The notes under the pieces: model-generated
What the model was told of the DNA's origin: nothing
Databases searched by the model: none
Seen by the model: the letters and a program-made list of their open reading frames with translations, nothing else
Source: Blastomyces gilchristii SLH14081
Lineage: Eukaryota > Ascomycota > Eurotiomycetes > Onygenales > Ajellomycetaceae
DNA: 64,000 bases
Assembly (NCBI RefSeq): GCF_000003855.2
Contig: NW_003101675.1
Span: 2,239,420-2,303,419, forward strand
Direction: 5' to 3'
Translations under genes and position numbers: made by a program
Part shown: one piece after another, positions 22,375-34,236 of the stretch
Layout: the number at the start of each line of letters is the position of its first letter
How positions within the stretch are numbered: position 1 is the first letter of the stretch

Positions 22375-25368
22375 ATGAAAGCCCTTGCAGAATTGTCCGA
22401 TGCCCATCTTATCCTCCTTGCCGTTCAACTCTGCGTGAACGGCGATGTGTCCGCATTGCCACGTTTACAAACCCATTTCCGTGGTGCTCCCAGCACGGAT
22501 ATATTCTTCCGCATCATATTGTCCTTTCTGCCTGAGAGCACAGAGCCTTCCCGATATATCTCTGTTATCGAGGACCTAGCCAACGGATCTTCGCCTCAGC
22601 CTGTGGAAGAAAATGACGATTTTGATGTAGCTTCAGTGGGCGAGTTGTCTACATCTGCAGCAAGGAAGGAGGTCCAACGACTACATCTCTTACCGCTTCG
22701 ATACCCCGGGAATACAGAGGAGGAATCAGGTAGCCCGCTGGTTCAATTCCTCATCCATCGAGCACACAGAATAGACAACGAGTCGGGGTTACAACCGTTT
22801 ATTATCGAGCTCCTACAGCCATTCCTTGATACATCGGAGTACCTGCAAACATGGGTCATATCGACCGCGCTACCTCTACTTCGGTTCAACTACGAATATC
22901 ATTGCGAGAACGGCGTTGAATTATCTTTAGAGATAATAGAGTCACTGGATTCGGGAAGCGCCGTCAATGTCCTGCTGTCAAAAACTGATCGACGAGAAAG
23001 GGGTGGAGATGTAGGCAGAGACTTGCGGGGACTAGTTGGCCCTTGGATGTACGGCCATGCGAGATCGAAAAGGCGGAAACTCAATCAACTTGAACATTCG
23101 GGGTCAATTGCCATATTTGATAACCGAAATCCTTCGAGTGTGTCTGACAGAACCGGATGGCAAGATGTTAATGAGTGGATCCTGTCGACTAGTATACGGG
23201 ACTTCCACTTGGCTGTTGAAGCAGTAGAGCAATGGGCAGGTCCGGAGGATATAGATTTTGGCGGTAATAATAAACCCCAAGGGTTGGTGTCACTCCATGC
23301 CGACAACCAGCTGGCTCTGAACTATGGTCAAGCTGCGCTGGCTGCTATATATGCCACCACCGAAGCCACCCCAGAAACTCTCGATGGATCCTGCCGGATT
23401 TTATATAGGATTGCGTCTCTGCTTGAGATTCCTGGTCACTCTATCTTGCGCATCTTTGAAAACGATCTCGAACCTCTCAATCTCGACCTAACTGCCCTTT
23501 CGGATGTATCTCGGGGTGCCATCCTCCAGAATGCTCTACTAGAGCGTTCCAATCCTCTCACATTCCCTACTACTCACACAATTGCGTTTACTGACGCCAT
23601 TCTTGTTTCTATTCGTACTTTAAATAGCTTCGGCCATGCAATGTCATGCAGGGGCGCCGCGAATATTTGTCTACTTGCTAGTGACGAAATGCAGCTCTCA
23701 GAGCTACGCAGTGTTTTCGAGACCTTGCAACGGGATCATAAAACGGGACGCGACTGGCGGAAAATCAGGTCGCAGCTACTCTGGTTGAGAGATTGGGGAT
23801 ATTCTGTTCAGCCCGAGGAACGGGAAGCTAAATCCAGTCCTGGTCATGGGCTGTTCTGGCGCGTTCCCCTGGTTCTCCTCGAGGGGGATGTCTTGAAAGC
23901 CATGTTGAACGCAAGGCGTAAGTTGTTGTTGCTTCCCGCGGTAAAGAAGACTCATCATCTAACCAAGCGCAGAATACGAGCTTGCCGTTGAGCTCTACGC
24001 CAAAAATCTATCCTCGTCCCCTCTCCCACCAGCACAAGTTGAGCTTGCAGTGACAGACGCAATATTCACATCCTACGATAATGCCACCAATGGAAATAAA
24101 ACGAGAGGCGGAATAAAACGAGCTTCAGAAATGTACGTCCGCTTCACCCTGGCTTTTGGCAACTAGTTTGTTGACTTTTTCATGACAGGCTCAAATCATT
24201 TGGACCTTACTTCCCACATTCTGAATCAATCCGCCAAATCAAGGCGTTGATATCCGCCACACATTCACTATCATTTTATTCTCTCACGTTGCAACATGGC
24301 GTCCCATTCCAGCCTGTCAGCATCCGTGCCCATCATGATCCCCTTTCATTGATTGGCAAAGTGCTTGAGCAAAACCCTAAGGCGTATACGGAACTCGACA
24401 ACCTAATTACAATTGGTCGACATCTCGTTACAGCAGGCTTCCCTGCGCGTCCCAGAGACAACGATGACCCCATGCACAACAAAAAAGCCCCGTCTCGCGA
24501 AGAAGAATTGCTAGCTTCAGATCACCGAATCATATCGCTCTCCATCTCCGCGGCCCTAGAATCCAATGATTTCGACACTGCTTATTCCTATGTTCTGACT
24601 CGCTTAGCTCCACCATCAATTACATCAAACTCTGCGACTGCTATGGGTGATGATGATGTATCATGGCGCGCTGCGTATAATGCGGGCCGACATCGCTCAA
24701 GCATCGCCGAACCAACCAACAAAACACTCCAATCTCAAATCCTCCGCCTTACCCAGCGGATGGAATTACTCTCTCTAGCGCTAATACTCGCACCCTCGCC
24801 CGAGAACCTCCCAGAAATCCTCGCCGTATGGCGCCGCTGTGATGAAGAGATGACATCTCTCCGCGCACAAGAGACGGCAGAGGCCGAAAGCTGGGACACG
24901 CGTGGCGATAGCATAACCTCCAACTCAAACTTACCCGGCGGTTTTGGCCCGTCCGATGCTGAGCTCGATGCTCTAGAAACCGAACAAGCTAAGCGGTCGC
25001 GCACGGGACATGGCAAACGCGCATCCCACTTCGCAGGCGGTTATGAAGAGGCGCCCATGGGCTTATTCGAAGTGGCGCGTGGCGCGGCACAGGCGATTAG
25101 CAAGACCGCGTTTCCGCTCCGTGGGCCTGAGGCTGCTTCCGGTGCCGGCCGTGCTTCGAGCGATTCGAGACGTATTAGTATGGATACCATGGGCACGGAA
25201 GATGGGAGTGGTGGTGAAGGGGGTGGCGGTGGACGGGTTAGGAAGAGGGACGTTGTTAGTAGTATGGTGACGGGTGGGTTGGCGACTGGGCTTGGGTGGG
25301 TGCTTGGTGCTCAGCCGGTCAGCAACAATCATAATGATGCTAGCGCTAATGCTCATATGGATGGGTAA
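22375..25368 (+). CDS. SEC39: Sec39-domain protein (Dsl1 tether)
   Basis: Exons 22375-23917, 23973-24132 and 24189-25368, with introns of 55 and 56 bp; 960 aa. Seen: the N-terminal LSDAHLILLAVQLCVNGDVSAL leading into IILSFLPESTEPSRY, then a long, almost entirely helical protein with no membrane segment, and a C-terminal 130 residues rich in Gly, Ser and Arg. The opening block and all-helical solenoid match the Sec39 family (yeast Sec39, the N-terminal part of animal NBAS). Known role: the Dsl1 complex at the ER, where it tethers COPI vesicles returning from the Golgi and binds SNAREs; essential in yeast. The Gly-rich tail (about residues 860-945) is probably a disordered, lineage-specific extension. 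Confidence 0.9.
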
Positions 25369-26578
25369 TCATGCTTTATGTTAACCACGCAGCTGTCCGT
25401 TGTTTTATTTTTATTTTTATTTTACTTCACTTATTTTTTGATCCATGATTGATTGATTATACATACACTAGCCAGCTACAGATACGTTTTGGGCCTAGGG
25501 AGTAGTTTGATTTCTTGGTCTAGTTGTCCTTTATTGCCTTATGCCTTTTACTAATTATATCCATTTGATTCGATATCGCTATCTTCTGTGATGATGCTAA
25601 GAATGAGATTTCACTCCAACACATTCCCGGCTTTATTGCTACAATAATCAGTGCGTTTTCTTTCTGACTACTGCAAGAAAAATATCTATACGCCGTAGTT
25701 ACAGTAGACAAATCGCAGTCCAATCTCCGCGAAAAAGATTTTAACCTTTGGAATTTCTCGGCGGGGTGACTAGAACAGAAAATAAATATAGAAGATGATA
25801 CAATAGATAGATATTCGATACGGCCCGTTTCTTTTTTTACTGCGCGCGACCCAACAAAGTTAGCAAGTTAGACTTCAGTTAGTTTCCATAGGTCGAGGGA
25901 GAGCTTTTCCTGTCAAAGCATTGCCAAAACCATATATACTCCGTAGACCGGATCCTTTCCCAGAAGCCTGATAATCCAACACTTGAAGCATTATTGTTAT
26001 TATTGAAATTGCTCTTCAAATAAAAATTTTGGCGACCTCAGGCGCGGCGCATGGCTTATTTATTTACCTTGGGTAAATAGACTAGATGCTCATACCTGCC
26101 CGTAGAAAAGTTTAATTTAGTTCAGGCGATATCCATTTACCTCGGCAAAGCGCGTATAGTTATATGCTCTCTTTCTGGGGGGATGTCGAGTGGGAGCACC
26201 GATCGAAAGCATTCTCATGAAGGTAAGGTATCCTCGGTCAACCCAATAAGGAAGATGCTTGAGAACAAACACGGCACATTACATAGATATACATCCGCAA
26301 GTTGTCTAATAATAAAGATTGCTGGTGTTAAGTTGCACGGCTGCTTGACAACAACCACAACAAACCCCTCACCCGGCGGAAGGTCGCACTTGATCGATCG
26401 CCCGGCAAGGAAACCAGATAAATAAGCCATACATCGCACTTGTAAGCTGTATAAATTCTAGAAACCTAAGTAATAATAAATAAATAAATAAATAAACAGC
26501 ATATCAAATAAAATATTTTAAAAACCAAACCTGAGAAAAAAGGGGCAAGGGAAGAAAATTTTTTTTTTTTTAAAAAAA
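25369..26578. other. Intergenic spacer
   Basis: No supported frame. It contains an exact TACTCCGTA at 25937-25945, an AATA repeat near 26473-26495, and an A/T-rich stretch directly before the epoxide hydrolase ATG. Confidence 0.5.
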
Positions 26579-27221
26579 ATGGCAAACTACACCACCCTAC
26601 CCTCCACGGCCACCAAGCGCCCCGAACCTTTCCAGGTCTCAATCCCCGAGCAACAGCTGAGCGAGTTCAAGACGCTGCTAAAGCTGTCGAAGATCCCTGT
26701 GCCAACATACGAGAGTCTGCAGGAAGATGGGAAGTTTGGGATTAGCCATAAGTGGCTGGTGGAGACGAAGAAGTACTGGGAGGAGGAATTTTGATTGGTA
26801 TGCTTCACGTTTCTTCCCTTGTTTGTTAAATTCTCCGGTTTCGAGCTGGGGATGGGCATTATATGCTATAGATTCTTTATGCGTCGCTTTGGGATTTGTA
26901 GGTGATGGGTTTTATTCGAGAGGGGGCGGGGTTGTGCTCTTAGTCTTCCTGGGATGCTAGCTGTATAAATATATAAAAACGCTGACAATCAGATATATTT
27001 TACATACAGGAGAAAAACCGAGGAGTACATCAACTCATTCCCCAACTTCATGACAACAGTCAATCTCCCCGCCGGTGGGAATGAGGAATTTAAAATCCAT
27101 TTCGTCGCTCTATTCTCCCAGAAGGCTGATGCGATCCCCATTGCAATACTCCATGGCTGGCCAGGTATCTATAGACCCCAGATCTATACACCCCCCGACG
27201 ACCAGAACGATCTCCAAAACC

Positions 27222-27266
<45 letters not shown>

Positions 27267-27664
27267 TAACCTAACCAAATCACTCAATAAAACAGGAAGC
27301 TTTTTCGAACACCTCCCTCTCCTCACCCTAATGAAGGAGAAATACACCCCTCAAACCCTCCCTTATCATCTGATCGTCCCCTCCTTACCCGGCTACGCCT
27401 TCTCCTCCGCACCCCCGCTAACGCGCAACTTCGACCAAAATGATGTAGCCAAGATCATGCACCAGCTCATGGTGGATCTTGGGTTTAAATCCTCAGGCTA
27501 TCTGGTGCAAGGTGGTGACATCGGGAGTATGGTTGCAAGGAGAATGAGTGAGTTTTATGACGCGTGCAAAGGTATGTCATATAGAAATAACCCAAGAATA
27601 AAATTAATAAAAGAAACTTCAACCCCCATCCCTCTCTACCCTAAGAACCACAAATACAACAATA

Positions 27665-27716
<52 letters not shown>

Positions 27717-28545
27717 AGATAAAAAAGAAAAATCCATACCAACATACAACACAACCCACCCACCAGGCTTCCACATCAACTTCTACCCAACACCAACCAT
27801 AACCTCTCCCCCGGACGGAATCGCCACCGACGGGTCCCTAACCGACTCAGAACGGGCAGGCATGCAGCGCGCCGAGCTATGGAAGAGAACAGGCAACGCA
27901 TATTCGATGGCACACGGCACGCGACCCAGCACCATCGGTCTCCTGCTGGGCACTAGCCCGCTCGCGCTGCTGGCGTGGGTGGGCGAGAAGTTCCTAGCCT
28001 GGTCGGACGAGCCGCTGTCGACGGAGGAGATCTTGCGATGCGTGACGCTGTATTGGTTTACGGAGTCAATGGGGAGAGGGATTTATCCGTATCGGAGTGT
28101 TAGTATTTTTTATTTTATTTTTATTTCTTAAAATTTATTTTTTTTCTCGCGAATTTCAGGGGTTGTGTTTCGATGCTATACTAACCACTAGTAAATTTCC
28201 AGCGGACTCTGCTGTTAGAGACACAAACCCAGAACAAGCCGTTCGGGTATTCGTATTTCCCCAAGGAAATCTGTCCCACACCGGCAGCATGGACGGGGAA
28301 ATTGGGTGATATGGTATTCTATAAGGAACATGACAAGGTACGCATATCTATCTGTATGGCCGGCCCTTTTATTTTGTCCTTTTTTTCCTCGTCCATACTT
28401 TTTTTTCAATTGGGATGGGATGGATGTCGTTGGGCTGACTTTAGGTACGCTGATTCTTTTCCAGGGCGGGCATTTTGCAGCGTTGGAACAGCCGCAGTTG
28501 TTCATGGAGGATTTGGAAGCGTTTGTTGCGGCGTCTTGGAAATGA
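26579..28545 (+). CDS. Epoxide hydrolase, frameshifted in exon 1
   Basis: Six exons: 26579-26797, 27010-27164, 27296-27571, 27767-28098, 28203-28337 and 28465-28545. Seen: an N-terminal EHN-type segment, HGWPG (oxyanion loop), GGDIGS with the nucleophilic Asp, WFTESMGRGIYPYR, KPFGYSYFPKEI, and DKGGHFAALEQP with the catalytic His. This is an alpha/beta-hydrolase of the microsomal type that opens epoxides to diols. Exons 2-6 are in perfect phase and give about 398 aa with exon 1, the normal length, except that exon 1 has TTTT at 26789-26792 where TTT is needed: as written the frame stops at 26792-26794. The break is either real inactivation or a homopolymer error. Introns 2 and 3 carry 42- and 49-nt A runs. 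The acceptor of exon 5 was chosen after a perfect TACTAAC branch site. Confidence 0.85.
27223..27264 (+). repeat. Poly(A) tract, 42 nt, in intron 2
   Basis: An uninterrupted A run on the coding strand, between the 5' splice site at 27165 and a CTAAC branch site near 27270. Confidence 0.95.
27666..27714 (+). repeat. Poly(A) tract, 49 nt, in intron 3
   Basis: An uninterrupted A run on the coding strand inside the 195-bp intron 27572-27766, the longest homopolymer in the window. Confidence 0.95.
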
Positions 28546-30022
28546 ACAATAATAATAAACAGTGGGGGAAGCGAATGTGGGGAGGTAGTTTTCCCGCGAG
28601 GGAAAAGTAGAAGCCGAGAAATGAAATGGGCCGCTCTTTAAAGGAGAAATTTGATCCTTGGAGCGTTGCTCGGAATGAAATATGCCATCGAGAGAGCGAC
28701 TGGATGTAACTAGATATGATGATCTGGAGTTGGGTCTAGTTAGCAATTATTATGACGATGAATGGAATAACTCTTTTCGCCCAAAGTTTCCCGATCTGAC
28801 AGAGCCAGACATCCATCGCCTTTTCTGGTACGTATTGTTCGACGTTCTGATAGCTCCTCCCATGCCAAGCTAGGTTCGCTCTGGCTAGAGGATTTCATAG
28901 ACCCATTCCACATAGGATCGGACAGAAACCATGGCCCATGTGGACCTCTGTCATGGCGTGTATATAAAGCCCAAGGATTGTCCGGAGCCAGAACAGGTCC
29001 TGCATCTCAGATAAAATAGAAGAGAAAATAAAGAAGGGGTGAAGGTTAGAGGGAAGAAGGCGAACAATAAAACAATCCAAACATTCCATTTTTCTCTTTA
29101 CTCTATCTTTCAAGCTTATAGCTCAAGACAAGTTGAATCGGTATTTAGTCTTGAACACGAAAGGCAATCCTGAAGAAGCAGAAGCTCAAGGACACAGAAC
29201 AAAACGGAAAAATGGAACAGAAAAAAGCTACACCAAGACAAAAGGAGATGGCTAGGAAGAAAGCAAGTAAAAACAAATAATATAATGAGAATAAAATAAG
29301 TGTATATCCTAAAAAACTCCGGTCTCCTCGACAAAGTATATGTGAGAGAAATGCTGTGTCTGTTTGGTCATCCGTTTGTCACCCATCACAAGGCGTAAAA
29401 AGTAAGGGAAGTGAAAGAAAAAGAAAAAGAAAAAGTTGACATAATAAAGAAGAGGTGGTAGTGTGAGGTGAAGATAAATCAAAAAGAGGAAAATATAGAA
29501 CGGTTAATCCAAAGATTCAGCCCAGGTGNNNNNNNNNNNNNNNNNNNNNNNNNNNNNNNNNNNNNNNNNNNNNNNNNNNNNNNNNNNNNNNNNNNNNNNN
29601 NNNNNNNNNNNNNNNNNNNNNNNNNNNNCCAGTTTAATAAAGCAAAGGAGATGTATAGCGAGATTCGTGGTCATGTGGAAGCCATGAGAGAAATGAAAAG
29701 TCAGAAAACGCAAGAACACGAAAACGAAATGCAGCAAAATAGAAAAGAAAAAATCATCTCAGACAATTCATGAAATGTGACGTCAAGACGGACGCGACCA
29801 AGTAGCCCGTTAAATAAGGATAATTTGTTCATTAAATGACGGGGCACGTGGCTCAGGTTAAAAGTGTGATGTCCCAGTAAGCGCGGGACAAGATAGATGG
29901 TATGTCGCGGTGAAGTTGTAGTAGATTGGAACCAAGTTGGCGAGTCTTAGAATAAGGATGGTAGGAAGGGAAGGAGGAGTATGCGTGCTGGCAACCGTCC
30001 ATTTGTAGTTGCCCAACAGGCT
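28546..30022. other. Convergent spacer with assembly gap
   Basis: The 3' ends of the epoxide hydrolase and the MAPKK face each other here. No supported frame. The N-run at 29529-29628 hides an unknown amount of sequence, so a gene could be missing. Confidence 0.5.
29529..29628. other. Assembly gap (100 N)
   Basis: Exactly 100 N, the conventional filler for a gap of unknown size. Flanking sequence is A/G-rich low complexity on both sides. Confidence 0.99.
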
Positions 30023-31796
30023 CTAATCTTGCCAGCCCCACACCTGTTTCAGGAAATGTGCCATATTGACCTTCTTGGTTTTCATTTCGAGCATCCAGGG
30101 ATGTTCTGCCATCCGCCATGGTGTTGCTCGTCTTGGTGGCTCCTTTTCCAAACTATGCAATTTTATAAGTGTCAGTTCCTGTTAGGCATTGGTTGTCTCA
30201 AATCACAAGAAAAAGAATGAGGTAAAATAAAATAAGAAACAGGGTAGATAAACGCACCAGCACTCAATGAAATATTTGAAGTTTTCACTCCATTTTATGC
30301 CGTTTTCAGGTTCATCCTTCAAACGTGGGATTGGCTGACGAACAATGTATGTTAAAAGGTCTATCAGGCCTGCACGTGGCTGCATCTCTGTTCCATCTGC
30401 AGGGAATGGGAACCGGTGTTGAGCTACTTCGAGAAGCGTTACTCCAAGAGACCAAACATCGGACGTGATGGTGTAAGATTGGCCCGTGATTCGTTCAGGG
30501 GCCATGTAATAAGATGTGCCAATAAATGTGTTTGCGTCGCCCTTGGTGCCGAATTCGCCGCTGACTCCAAAGTCACAAAGCTTGACTTGGCCATTTCGAC
30601 ATAATAGAATGTTGGAAGGTTTGATATCTGTGAAGGAAGGTTAGTTGATGGATATATTGGGGGTCAGATGACTTGTTCAGACCGGCAGTCTTACCTCGAT
30701 GAATAATTTTACGCCCGTGTAGGTAGGTGAGGCCGTTTAATACGCCCTCAGCTACCTTACCCAAAACTTTCTCTCCTGTCCGTCCTCCAAGCTTTTTTAC
30801 TTCTCTATAAACGCTATCCAGGCTGCCTCCTTCGCAAAATTCCATAGCAATTGATATGGTGCTGGTTGACTTGTCCATAAACGCACCGTAATACCGGCAA
30901 ATATGTTCCGATGCACAGTCTTTATTGAAATTCAGTTCTCGAACAATCTGCTTTTTAACGTCTGGGTTTGGATCTGTGGTGATAATCTGTAAATATCGAA
31001 CAGAGAGTATTAGTGACAGGCCTAGATGGATGTTTAATATGAATATATGACTGGCATTACCAACCTTTAGAGCAAACACTGTCTTCCCACCTTTCAGCAT
31101 GCAACGCGTGACGGCACCACCAGCTCCCTCACCAAGACTGTCAAGCTCAATGATCTTCTTTTGAGAGCTGGCGGCCAGCCAACCTTCATCGTCTAGGTCT
31201 TCCACATCTAACGGCCGCCCTTTCTCTAAACTCAGTTTCTCTAGATCCGGTAGCAAACCATTCACGCTGTTATCTCTTTCCATCGATAAGCCACCATCCC
31301 CCCGGTCGGAATATACCGAGCTGATAGCAGAAGTGGGGTCAGGGGTTCCTCCTGGAGGTTGCCTCAAACCCATGGCGAAAGATAAGGCAGAATAGTTCGA
31401 AGATGTAGCTGAGGTGGGCCCACTGGCCCGGCCATCGTATGTGGTGAAGCTTCCCGACCTTGAGTGGTTGCTATAGTCACTATTGTAGGTAGTTGCAGAA
31501 GAACCCGACAAGGGTGGCATATATGGTCGTCCATTGTGCAGAGGGCCTGCCTCTTGCGGAGTTCCTTTACTCCCCTTGGGTGTGGCTAACCTCAGCTGAG
31601 GAGGAGCTGGGCGCGCAGGACGTGGTTGAGACAGTTGGGGGACATCCGGACCAGAGTTTGTGCCAATTCCAGTTGAATTTACAGGGTTCAACTTGGGCGA
31701 TCCTGGGATCCCCAGCTTGAGACGAGGTGCTTGTTTGCGGTTGGAACCCGGAGTCGGTATCTTTAAAAGGGGGGCTGGAGACGACATGTTGGACAT
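30023..31796 (-). CDS. MKK2: Cell-wall-integrity MAP kinase kinase (Mkk1/2 type)
   Basis: Four exons: 31796-31065, 30986-30695, 30627-30258 and 30152-30023, with introns of 78, 67 and 105 bp; 507 aa. Seen: N-terminal [12 protein letters not shown] (residues 20-31), a MAPK docking site of the basic-x-LxL kind; a Ser/Pro/Gly-rich linker; the kinase domain from about 215, with LGEGAGGAV, Lys244 in VFALK, HRD at 340-342, DFG at 360-362, and a C-terminal [12 protein letters not shown] block. The sequence is of the fungal Mkk class acting between the Bck1-type MAPKKK and the Slt2/Mpk-type MAPK downstream of protein kinase C, for wall stress. In the activation loop (GDANTFIGT) the first phospho-acceptor of the S-x-A-x-T pattern is Gly371, while Thr375 is kept. 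Splice phases close exactly. Confidence 0.94.
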
Positions 31797-32759
31797 GAGT
31801 GCCTTTCACAGGGTCACGGCGGACCTTTTTCCTTCAAGTATCTCGGGAGCAATATCCAGGTTAATCGAACACAAGTTCGTGGATAGGTAGGCGAATCGAA
31901 GGGGACGGGGAGCTGATTATATATGGCCGGGGAGAGTCGAAGGATATATGTATTATAGAGAGTGTGGCTGAGAAATTAGCTTTCGAGCACTGCCGTTGAC
32001 TGGTAAAGGGCGGATCTGCGGGGGAGCGGAGCGAAAGGAGGCTGATAACTAGGAGTGGGTAGAGGGATCAGATAAAAAGTCACGGATCAGATATGTTGCT
32101 GACATTCGTCACTATTAACGGGTTTCGAGGTCGGATGAATGTAGAGGCACTATTCTAAGAGCGGACTTGGGCTTGCAGCGATTGGAAGGAGGCTTAAGTC
32201 AGGTATGGGAAGGATGTATATTGCCTGGTAAAAATAGTGTCAACATGGAATCCAGCGTCAAATTTAGATAGATTGTGAACAGAAGAGCAAAGTCGCTTGC
32301 AACTCGCTCGGGGTTAAACACGGGCTCCAGGGCAATGGGCTCCAGAATCGACGTAGAAGAGAAAAAGAATCGAGGGAACGTGTTCTCTGGAGATATGAGG
32401 TTACGATAGAGATGGAGGTTGTGGAGGGGGTGGGGACAGAGGGGTTCAAGGAACGGGGCCCGGAGTGGAGAGGAGGAGGAGGAGGAGGAGGGGAGGGGAG
32501 GCGGTGATCTGCTGCTATGACCGCCTCCTGTCCTGTCGTCACTCACTAGATAAACATGCCAATAGCCAAGAGGAGGGGAATCGACAAGTACAACAAGGGA
32601 TAATAATCCCAAGGGCGATGATGGTGATGAGAGAGGACCGACTGCCCCAGGGATAGAGTTGAGGATGGGAGGAAGAAGCAGAGAATGAAAGAAGGGCGGG
32701 CCCTGAAACTGAGGAGGAGTGTGTGCCTGTTTCCTGTTTGCCTTGCCTGGTGCTTGCTG

Positions 32760-32793
32760 CCTCTGCCTTTGCCTTTGCCTTTGCCTTTGCCTT
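32760..32793 (+). repeat. GCCTTT hexamer tandem repeat
   Basis: About five copies of TGCCTT/GCCTTT in tandem, followed 25 bp later by alternating GGGTCT and TGGGTCT units to about 32855. Confidence 0.8.
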
Positions 32794-34205
32794 GCTCTGG
32801 TCGGTCTGGTATGGTATGGGTCTGGGTCTTGGGTCTGGGTCTTGGGTCTGGGTCAGCCCACGGCCGCACAGTTGTTGGCGCTGGTACTCAGAGTGGTTTG
32901 GTTGAGTGGTGAGTTGGTTGCTTGGAAGTACATGTATAAATAAGTATATTTTAGTATTTATTGTTATTTATTGTTGGACCTGGTTTGTTGTCTGTCCCTT
33001 TCAACGGTTGAGCCCCTGCAAAGAAACGGCCCCCAAATAATAATAACCACGACTAGTTAAATATACAACTACCAGGGAAAAATCATGCCACCCGTGAAGG
33101 GAATCAAATGAAGGAGGAGAAACTAATACAGAATATTTCTTTTTTCCTCCTTTCTAATTATCGATATTATCCTCCAACATTCAATTATTCTGCTTTACTC
33201 ACACCTTCAACTCTCCCCGATCTAGCTACGTGTCGTGTTGCTTCAGCTGAAGTAAATAGCCTCGCGCCGTGCGTGTGGTGGAGCGTTGAACCTACCCACC
33301 TAATTCACAAAGGGCGAGAGAGAGAGAGGACAAGGGGAAAAGAAGGGGAACGCGCAAGGAATCAAAAAATCAAGGAGCCAAAAAGTGGAGAGGCAGAATT
33401 ACTTTGTTTTGCCTTGTGTGCTCAGTGGTTCTGATATGGCTGTTCGCCAACTGGCAACCGACATTGGACAGTCCTTGGGCTGGAGCTGCAGCTTGGGCGG
33501 ATAATTACCGGGGGCCAGAAAAAGGTTTTCACAATCCATTTACAGACTACGGAGTACATCATCCCACTCTTTTCGCTGAGGCTCAACTTCTGGTCATGCT
33601 GTGGGAATTGAGAATAAAAGACCCTGGGCAATCAATACCTTGGATAATAATGGTTGCACACTTACCTCAGCGAGAACTTACTTGCAAGATGCCAGCCGGA
33701 TAGTTACAGTACCTCCAGCTATGCCGCCCACAGGTCGCGATGAGCTATCCGTTACAGTGTGAGAACAACAACAACCAACACGAAAAAAGAGAAAAGAAAA
33801 AGAAAAAACCAAAAGGAAAAGGAAAAACCGGAACTTCTAGCCTCACTATAACCTCACCAACCGCCGACCGGGCGCCTGGACCCTTAATCAAAGAGCTAAC
33901 ATACAAAGTTTAATATACGCAGCGTATAAACCCGCCGCCTCCAAGACTCCGACAGGGAACAAGTGGGAGACAACAATGGTGGCTGGGCCGGGATCAAAAA
34001 TTTATAAATTGGTAAAAAGCCCGCATTCATCGCCATCCCTGACACTCCGTGCAGCAATGGACATATCCAACGAACCAGTCAACGCCAGGAGCCTGCGACC
34101 TCCTCGGGGAGCCGGCGCGTGTCTCGTGATGCTTGCTGAGTCCCTGAGTCCTGACGGGGAGCTCGCTGAAGCGCTCGTTGGCGTTCAGCCCTAGCCCTCT
34201 CCATG

Positions 34206-34207
<2 letters not shown>

Positions 34208-34236
<29 letters not shown>
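34208..34236 (+). repeat. Poly(T) tract, 29 nt
   Basis: An uninterrupted T run in a long spacer with no gene nearby. Confidence 0.95.

Noticed and set aside
29468..29773. Frame running through the N gap
   Set aside because: Open only because unknown bases were translated; flanks are low complexity.
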